Position numbers and translations under genes: made by a program. Source: Spartobacteria bacterium (GTDB lineage Bacteria > Verrucomicrobiota > Verrucomicrobiia > Chthoniobacterales > UBA10450). Taken from it: a stretch of 64,000 nt of DNA. The notes beneath the pieces were generated by a model. The model made no database searches. It saw only the letters and a program-made list of their open reading frames with translations, and was not told where the DNA came from. Positions 58,943 through 64,000 of this stretch are shown here, one piece after another. Each line of letters opens with the position of its first letter. The first letter of the stretch is position 1. The stretch is from assembly GCA_003167555.1 (NCBI GenBank), contig PMSN01000022.1:142491-206490 (forward strand), read 5' to 3'.

Positions 58943-61639
58943 ATGACCAAGGTTTTTGACCGAGGACTTCATACCGCTAACACTGCCATCTCTCCCAGGA
59001 ACATTCCCAGAGCAGCCGCAGCGCTTGTCTTGGCGGCCGGCCTTTCGTTTCTCGCGCCTACGGAAGCGAACGCCGCGGGATACGGCGTAAACTTGCTCGT
59101 CAACGGAAATGCCGAAAACGGGCTTGTCGGCTGGAACCAGACCGGCAGTCCGGCCATTGTCCAGTATGGCGCAGCCGGCGGCTTCCCGACGACGACCGAT
59201 CCCGGCCCTTTCGATCGCGGGAAGGCATTCTTTGCCGGCGGTTCTACAGCCTCTAGCAGCTTCAATCAGCTGATCGATGTTTCGGCCAATGCGGCGGACA
59301 TCGATGCGGGGAAGGTCGCTTGCGACGTTGAGGCATGGCTCGGGGGCTACCTTAATGACGGGGACAGCGCGAATTTCAACGTGATCTTCGTGGATGGCGG
59401 CGGCTCGGGCCTGGCAAACATTTTCCTCGGCCCCGTGACCACGGCCGATCGCAGCGGAAAGACGGGTTTATTAGAAACGGACAAAACGGTGTCCGTTCCA
59501 GCAGGAACGAGGAGAATTTATGCAGCCGTCGTCATGACTCGCGATCCCAATAACGGCGGAGCTTATAACGACGGGTATGCCGACAGCCTGAGCGTTGTCT
59601 TGCGCGGACCCATCGTGGTGACAACGACTGCCGATAGCGGCGCAGGCAGCCTGCGCACGGCCATCGCAGGGGGCACGACCATTACTTTCGATCCAGGTGT
59701 TTTCTCCGTGGCGAGTACCCCCCACGTTATCACGTTGTTGAGCGCGCTGCCTGATCTAGGAAGCCAAACGGTAATTAGCGGTCCTGGAAGCAAGGTGCTG
59801 ACAGTCCAGCGCAGCACGGCCAGCGGCACCCCCAACTTCCGCGTTTTTAATATCTCCGACAGTACGAGCTCCATCACTATCTTGGGGCTCACGATTAGCA
59901 ACGGCTTATTGCAAGGAGCCAATTTTGGTCCTGGAATTCAAAACGTCGGCACCCTGACGTTGAATGACGTTGTCGTCACCGGCTGCATGTCAAGCGGTGC
60001 CGGAGGCGGAATCACTAATTACGGCAGCCTGACCTTGACCAGCAGCGTCGTCAGCAGCAACCACACCCTTGACCGCGGTGGCGGGATTTACAATTCCTCG
60101 TCACTGGTACTGAAGAACAGTTCCGTGAGCGGCAATCAAGCCGGAATCGATGGTGGAGGAATCTTTAATATCCAGGGAACGGTGTCGATGAATAACAGTA
60201 CCATCAGCGGAAACGCAGCCTCAGGCTCATCAGGCAACACCGCTGGTGCGGCGATCCACAACGAGAGCGGTACGTTGAGCGCAACCGGCTGCACGATCTC
60301 CGAGAACTCTGGAACTGCGAGTAGCTCTTCTATTGTTTATGCCAGTCTGGGTAGTTTGTCGCTCGCTAACTGCACGATAAGCGATAACTCAGTTACCAGC
60401 GGTGATACCATTTTGGCAGGCGGGCCATCCGGCACGATTATCGGTCTTTTCAACGACACCATTGCCGGAAATTTCGCCTCCAACTCGGTCCATTCCGACG
60501 GCTCTTCGAAGATCAGTTTCAACAACACCATCTTCGCCGATAGCGGACCCACCTTCTCCAGCACGAACGGCGGCACGTTCTCACCCACCGGCTACAATCT
60601 GAGCACTCACAACGATAAGACGGTCCTTAATCAAACCTCAGACCTTAACAGCAGCGACCCGAAGCTGGGGCCGCTCCAGGACAACGGCGGCCCGACCTTT
60701 ACCCGCGCGCTCTTGCCCGGGAGCATGGCGATCGATAAGGGTGACTCGATTTTTGCAATCGACCAGCGCGGCGCGCCGCGACCCGTGGACGATCCTAACT
60801 CTACCAACGCCGGCAACGGCAATAACCCCACTGACATCGGCGCCTTCGAATTCCAGGGCACGCCGCCGGTGGTGCTGGCTAACATCTCGGGCCGGCTTCC
60901 GGTGGGGACGGGGGATAATGCTTTGTTCGCCGGGTTCATTGTGACGGGTTATCAGCCCAAGAGAGTGATCATGCGCGCGATCGGTCCGTCCTTGGGCGTT
61001 GCCGGTGGCTTGGCCGATCCCACCCTTGAGCTTCGTGACGGCTCGGGCGCATTGCTCCAATCGAACGATAACTGGAAGGACTCGCCGAACAAGCAAGCGA
61101 TCATTGATAGCACCATTGCGCCGACCAACGACCTGGAGTCGGCCATTGTGGCAACATTGCCGGCGAGCAAGCTAGGGACAAGTTATACTGCCATTGTGCG
61201 CGGGTCAGGCAATGCGACGGGCATAGGCGTCGTGGAAGTGTACGATCTGGATCGCTCCCTCGATTCAAAACTGGCGAATATTTCCAACCGGGGGTTTGTC
61301 CAGACCGGGGACAACGTCTTGTTTGCGGGAAATATTGTGGTTGGTCAGACGCCGCAAAAAGTAATTATCCGCGCACTCGGTCCTTCCACCGGTGTCCCCG
61401 GAGCGATGGCCGATCCCACTCTGGAATTGCACGACGCGAATGGATCCCTGCTGGAAGCAAACGACAACTGGGTGGATAGCCCAAACAAACAGGCCATCAT
61501 CGACAGCACCATCCCGCCGTCGAATAACCTGGAATCGGCGATTGTGCGCACACTCTCTCCCGCGAACTACACCGCCATTGTCCGCGGCGCGAATAACACT
61601 ACCGGCATCGCCGTCGTGGAAGTTTACGCGCTCCAGTAA
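58943..61639 (+). CDS. Secreted beta-helix protein with two C-terminal modules (paralogue B)
   Basis: An 898-residue protein from the ATG at 58943 (upstream codons of the open frame overlap the sigma factor gene and are not conserved). Signal peptide about 1-44 (LVLAAGLSFLAPTEANA). Layout equals paralogue A: YGVNLLVNGNAENG domain, TTTADSGAGSLRTAI, a long Asn/Ser/Thr-rich beta-helix (e.g. SVSGNQAGIDGGGIFNIQGT), NPTDIGAFEFQG, then two LANISxR modules ending VVEVYALQ. DNA of the C-terminal part is strongly similar to paralogue A, so recent duplication or gene conversion is likely. Start lies opposite the sigma factor start, so it is a good candidate target of that sigma factor. Function unknown. 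Confidence 0.8.
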   Translation: MTKVFDRGLHTANTAISPRNIPRAAAALVLAAGLSFLAPTEANAAGYGVNLLVNGNAENGLVGWNQTGSPAIVQYGAAGGFPTTTDPGPFDRGKAFFAGGSTASSSFNQLIDVSANAADIDAGKVACDVEAWLGGYLNDGDSANFNVIFVDGGGSGLANIFLGPVTTADRSGKTGLLETDKTVSVPAGTRRIYAAVVMTRDPNNGGAYNDGYADSLSVVLRGPIVVTTTADSGAGSLRTAIAGGTTITFDPGVFSVASTPHVITLLSALPDLGSQTVISGPGSKVLTVQRSTASGTPNFRVFNISDSTSSITILGLTISNGLLQGANFGPGIQNVGTLTLNDVVVTGCMSSGAGGGITNYGSLTLTSSVVSSNHTLDRGGGIYNSSSLVLKNSSVSGNQAGIDGGGIFNIQGTVSMNNSTISGNAASGSSGNTAGAAIHNESGTLSATGCTISENSGTASSSSIVYASLGSLSLANCTISDNSVTSGDTILAGGPSGTIIGLFNDTIAGNFASNSVHSDGSSKISFNNTIFADSGPTFSSTNGGTFSPTGYNLSTHNDKTVLNQTSDLNSSDPKLGPLQDNGGPTFTRALLPGSMAIDKGDSIFAIDQRGAPRPVDDPNSTNAGNGNNPTDIGAFEFQGTPPVVLANISGRLPVGTGDNALFAGFIVTGYQPKRVIMRAIGPSLGVAGGLADPTLELRDGSGALLQSNDNWKDSPNKQAIIDSTIAPTNDLESAIVATLPASKLGTSYTAIVRGSGNATGIGVVEVYDLDRSLDSKLANISNRGFVQTGDNVLFAGNIVVGQTPQKVIIRALGPSTGVPGAMADPTLELHDANGSLLEANDNWVDSPNKQAIIDSTIPPSNNLESAIVRTLSPANYTAIVRGANNTTGIAVVEVYALQ

Positions 61640-61798
61640 CGGGCAGGGATTTCCGATCCGCAAAAAGACGGGCTCGCATTTGGTGTTGGCGGCTCAGGAA
61701 AAAACAGTCAGCATCGGGTCCGATGTTGACCTGCGCTCCCGACTCGTTGGCGCAATCCTGGCGGGTGACGAGCCCAAAGTTTGGGACCTTCTCGCCTT

Positions 61799-61851
61799 TC
61801 TCGGCTAATACGCTGGATATGCCGCAATCTTGTTGGCATAATCACCTGTTA
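61799..61851 (+). repeat. Partial copy of the cassette-spacing repeat (copy 1)
   Basis: Only the right half is present: TCGGCTAATACGCTGGATAT, GCCGCAATCTTGTTGGCATA, TCACCTGTTACATG. It contains the ATGCCG/CGGCAT hairpin. It stands before the DUF5069 gene at 61896. Confidence 0.7.
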
Positions 61852-61895
61852 CATGTCCGCAACCGTGTTCTCCGCAAATAAGACATCGCGCCGCC

Positions 61896-62291
61896 ATGGA
61901 CACTGAAAGACTACGTGCCCTGGCGCCTGATCTGAACCGGCTCGCTCCCCGGAGCCCTCGCGCACCCCTGGGCCAGGATTTCCCGGCACTCGCGGCACGG
62001 CTCGTAGACAAATGCCGGGCGGAGTTAGTTGGCGTGAGCGGCTCCTACCACTACGATTGTCCACTGGATCGCCGGTTTTTTGCCGCCACGGGGCTGGAGG
62101 CAGGAGCGTTGCGGGAGTTCATTGCCACCGGCGCGCAGGACGGGGAGGTCGCGTCGTGGATGAGCGCACACGCCCGCTCCCCGCGGGAACAGATCGTCGC
62201 CTGGGGGCGCCGTTGGCGCTGGAATCCGTTGTTACGGCTGTTGGATTTCGACGACTGGATGCACAGGCGTCGACACGCTGGCGGGCGCTGA
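61896..62291 (+). CDS. DUF5069 protein, short form
   Basis: A 131-residue protein of the DUF5069 family: LNRLAPRSPRAPLGQDFPAL, AARLVDKCRAELVGVSGSYH then YDCPLDRRFFAATGLEAGAL, and SAHARSPREQIVAWGRRWRW. The family motif DKCRAxLxGxxGxYHYDCPLD is clear, more so than in the homologue at 43.1 kb. Soluble, function unknown. It is the first of a run of small unrelated genes in the same orientation, each bounded by repeats. Confidence 0.75.
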   Translation: MDTERLRALAPDLNRLAPRSPRAPLGQDFPALAARLVDKCRAELVGVSGSYHYDCPLDRRFFAATGLEAGALREFIATGAQDGEVASWMSAHARSPREQIVAWGRRWRWNPLLRLLDFDDWMHRRRHAGGR

Positions 62292-62326
62292 AGCTCTCCG
62301 GAACGCCGTCGCTGATCTAGTGTCTC

Positions 62327-62450
62327 GTTAGGCGACCGCATTTTGTCTGACATATAGCAACCGACATTTGTCGAGCCCGCGCGGGCGTTGCGGCTTTTGT
62401 CGGCTAATAAACTGGATATGCCGCAATCTTGTCGGCCTAATCACGCGCTA
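62327..62450 (+). repeat. Cassette-spacing repeat, copy 2
   Basis: Begins with GTTAGGCGACCGCATTTTG (a core-site-like GTTAGGC), then TCTGACATATA, GTTGCGGCTTTTGTCGGC, TAATAAACTGG, ATATGCCGCAATCTTGTCGG and CCTAATCACGCGCTAG. Internal inverted pair TTGCGGC/GCCGCAA. It separates the DUF5069 gene from the next one. Confidence 0.75.
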
Positions 62451-62455
62451 GCTCT

Positions 62456-62902
62456 ATGCGTGCGACGCTGACTCTGCTCTTCTTGTTAACGTCCCCGGTG
62501 TGGGCCAACCCCACGCTAGAGATTCCCCCGCGAAATCGCGTAACCTTGCGATCGGGTAAATGGACGCCCTCTCAAACGCAGGCAGAGGCAGCCTACGAAT
62601 CGATTCAGAAGTTTCTTCAGCGCCCCATAGTTCCTCAACCCTATTACGTGGGACAGATCGCGGAGATTCTCAAACACAGAAAGCAATACAGGGTCCAGTT
62701 CATTGGCATTTACCGCCACGGGCGAAAGGTCATTTTCTGCAACTTTTTTCCGATTCGCCTTCCTGAAGAGAAGCAGGACGAAACGCCCTATTGGAGACGA
62801 GAGATTGTCGACGTGATGGATGGTGGTTTTTGGTATTGGCGGCTCGACTACGACCCTCAAATCGATCGCTCAAGCAACTTCACCGTGAATGGCTACGGAT
62901 GA
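62456..62902 (+). CDS. Secreted protein of unknown function
   Basis: A 148-residue protein starting six bases after repeat copy 2. Signal peptide about 1-18 (MRATLTLLFLLTSPVWA). The mature part has TQAEAAYESIQKFLQRPI, then a beta-rich segment QYRVQFIGIYRHGRKVIFCN and ends DVMDGGFWYWRLDYDPQIDR. No known domain. Proteins of this kind (short, exported, orphan) are common in gene cassettes. Base composition is lower in GC than the flanking housekeeping genes, which fits acquisition. Confidence 0.6.
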   Translation: MRATLTLLFLLTSPVWANPTLEIPPRNRVTLRSGKWTPSQTQAEAAYESIQKFLQRPIVPQPYYVGQIAEILKHRKQYRVQFIGIYRHGRKVIFCNFFPIRLPEEKQDETPYWRREIVDVMDGGFWYWRLDYDPQIDRSSNFTVNGYG

Positions 62903-62944
62903 CACCAAGATGCAGCGAATGGCTGACAGCCTCGACGCAGTTCA

Positions 62945-63053
62945 TCTGACATATATCAATCGTCATTTTTGTCGCGCTCCGCCAGCGATGCGGCTTTTGT
63001 CGGCTAATACGCTGGATATGCCGCAACCTTGTCGGCATATTCACATGTTAGGG
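62945..63053 (+). repeat. Cassette-spacing repeat, copy 3
   Basis: TCTGACATATATCAATCGTC, then a GC-rich variable core, GATGCGGCTTTTGTCGGC, TAATACGCTGG, ATATGCCG-loop-CGGCATAT hairpin, and TCACATGTTAGG. The ends CTGACAT and ATGTTAG are inverted with one mismatch. It follows the previous gene without an additional core site. Confidence 0.78.
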
Positions 63054-63067
63054 CACACGCGCGTAGT

Positions 63068-63379
63068 ATGCATCCACTCATCCTCCTCGGCTTGATTCTG
63101 GTAGCGGGGATCTTTGCGGGTCTCGGTACGTTGGTGCTTTGGTTGGCTCCTTGGCCCGGGTTGCGTTGGGCGTCCCTTATTTGGTTTGTCTTCAGCGCCT
63201 TCGTTGGAGCGGGTGCATACGCGATCGCCTACGAGGCCATCTTCGCCGATGCCACTGGCGCGCTTACTACAACCACCAGCCTGGTGTTTCTCCTCGTTGG
63301 CATTCCGCTTGTTGGATCGCTGGTCGGCTGGCTGGGTGCCGGCGCCGCCACTCTTGTCAGTCAGCGGATTCAGCGATAG
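63068..63379 (+). CDS. Small membrane protein, candidate cassette gene
   Basis: A 103-residue protein with three hydrophobic spans (about 3-26, 32-52, 65-95: MHPLILLGLILVAGIFAGLG, SLIWFVFSAFVGAGAYAIAY, SLVFLLVGIPLVGSLVGWLG), starting at the ATG at 63068; the longer frame from 63029 would run through the repeat. It lies between GTTAGGGC at 63048-63055 and a site starting GCCCTAAC at 63397, exact reverse complements, as expected for the two ends of one integron gene cassette. No family is recognised. Confidence 0.6.
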   Translation: MHPLILLGLILVAGIFAGLGTLVLWLAPWPGLRWASLIWFVFSAFVGAGAYAIAYEAIFADATGALTTTTSLVFLLVGIPLVGSLVGWLGAGAATLVSQRIQR

Positions 63380-63396
63380 CAGCGATTCACCCCTGC

Positions 63397-63499
63397 GCCC
63401 TAACCAGGCACTGGAGCGAACCGACTCGGCGGAGTGACGCGGCAATCCGAGTTCGCGCTTGTTTCTGCCTCGCCGGTCGCTCAGTTTGGGTCGTTAGGC
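63397..63499 (+). other. Candidate integron attC site, 103 bp
   Basis: R'' box GCCCTAAC at 63397-63404 and R' box GTTAGGC at 63493-63499. Next to them, L'' (GGCACTGGAGCGAACC, 63407-63422) pairs with L' (GGTCGCTCAGTTTGGGTC, 63475-63492) with single unpaired bases, as in folded attC sites. The centre forms another hairpin (ACTCGG/CCGAGT). Length is within the known range of attC. It directly follows the small membrane protein gene. Confidence 0.6.
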
Positions 63500-63511
63500 G
63501 ACCGCATTTTG

Positions 63512-63613
63512 TCTGACATATATCAATCGTCATTTTGTGCCTCCCGCCCGCGTTGCGGCTTTTGTCAGCTAATACGCTGGATATGTCGCAATCCTGTCGG
63601 CATATTCACATGT
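63512..63613 (+). repeat. Cassette-spacing repeat, copy 4
   Basis: As copies 2 and 3: TCTGACATATATCAATCGTC, a variable GC-rich core, GTTGCGGCTTTTGTCAGC, TAATACGCTGG, ATATGTCGCAATCCTGTCGG, CATATTCACATGTTCGG. Preceded at 63493 by the same GTTAGGCGACCGCATTTTG stretch as copy 2, with no gene between. Confidence 0.75.
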
Positions 63614-63755
63614 TCGGCCATCCACGCGCTGAAGTTCGAGGAACCGCGCCGCTTCACCGCGGCTTCCGCGCGGCGGATAACAGGTCCGGATCGATGGAGG
63701 CGGAGATGCTGCGCTTCGTCATACATTCATCATACCATCATGCTACGGTTGTAAC

Positions 63756-64000
63756 ATGTCGACGATCTTGATCACCGGCGCGACGAGCGGCATCGGGCTC
63801 GAAGCGGCCGTCGCGCTCGCGCGGCAGGGGAACTGGCTGGTGCTCGTCGGGCGCGACCAAAGGAAAATGAACGCGGCGGTCGACGAGGTGAAACGGCGCG
63901 CGGGCATGGCCGCCGCCCCGGACTCGTGGCTCTGCGACTTCGGCTCGCAGGCGCAGATCGGCAAGCTCGCTTCCGACGTGCTCGCGAAGTACGACCGGCT
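63756..64000 (+). CDS. Short-chain dehydrogenase/reductase (cut by window edge)
   Basis: An 81-codon start of an SDR protein that runs off the right edge. MSTILITGATSGIGLEAAVA contains the TGxxxGIG nucleotide-binding loop at residues 7-14; GRDQRKMNAAVDEVKRR and the second acidic strand LCDFGSQAQIGKLASDVL follow. The catalytic Tyr-x-x-x-Lys lies beyond the window. Substrate unknown. Confidence 0.85.
   Translation, partial: MSTILITGATSGIGLEAAVALARQGNWLVLVGRDQRKMNAAVDEVKRRAGMAAAPDSWLCDFGSQAQIGKLASDVLAKYDR

Noticed and set aside
61640..61798. Gene remnant after beta-helix paralogue B
   Set aside because: One frame reads DVDLRSRLVGAILAGDEPKV, which looks protein-like, but it has no start and no recognisable family, so it is not listed as a feature.
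61799..63613. CRISPR array
   Set aside because: Only four copies of about 110 bp, separated by whole genes of different lengths; no short repeats with uniform spacers and no cas genes.

Overview
The window looks like a piece of a Verrucomicrobiota chromosome, probably a soil lineage near Chthoniobacterales/Spartobacteria. This rests on gene content, not on a marker gene: a PafA/Dop-family (Pup/UBact) enzyme in an otherwise Gram-negative background (PagL-type outer-membrane enzyme, lipoproteins, MlaF-like ATPase), PDZ proteases, DUF5069 genes, GTG and TTG starts, high GC, many palindromic intergenic repeats, and large secreted beta-helix proteins sharing a repeated C-terminal module.

Layout. 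(1) 1-6.75 kb, housekeeping: a Nudix-like gene cut by the left edge, a PagL-like enzyme, an RluA-type pseudouridine synthase, a LolD/MacB-type ATPase, and the run accB-accC-thiE-PfkB kinase. (2) 6.8-10.8 kb: a 58-residue lipoprotein, a membrane-anchored DUF4062 protein and a secreted trypsin-like protease. (3) 10.8-23.7 kb, all on the minus strand: a nonribosomal peptide locus read as flippase, A-T protein (Leu-type pocket), cytochrome P450, C-A-T protein (Val-type pocket), C-(decayed A)-T-TE protein with a cysteine thioesterase, phosphopantetheinyl transferase and a small membrane protein. (4) 23.76-41.29 kb: a genomic island in the 3' half of tRNA-Arg(ACG), bounded by a 46-bp direct repeat. 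It carries four double-domain universal stress proteins, an MlaF-like ATPase, two DUF2238 membrane proteins, a cNMP-binding protein, a kinase/ATPase fusion, a CBS protein, a zinc alcohol dehydrogenase and PEP synthase. Five of its genes have the same 38-bp box upstream, and a sixth orphan box sits at the broken left end. (5) 41.4-53.2 kb: glycosyltransferase-like protein, pterin dehydratase, DUF5069, PafA/Dop-like enzyme, an active/inactive HtrA-like pair, a CDF transporter and two tandem B12-type radical SAM enzymes. (6) 53.4-61.6 kb: two paralogous secreted beta-helix proteins flanking an ECF sigma factor and a Ser/Thr kinase. (7) 61.8-63.8 kb: a run of small unrelated genes in one orientation, separated by a repeat of about 110 bp and by one good integron-type attC candidate; then an SDR gene cut by the right edge.

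How the parts work together. The peptide locus holds an assembly line, its activating enzyme, a likely tailoring oxidase and a likely exporter. The island reads as an energy/redox stress regulon unified by the box. The sigma/kinase pair may control the flanking surface proteins. The last kilobases look like a gene-capture array, but no integrase is visible in the window.
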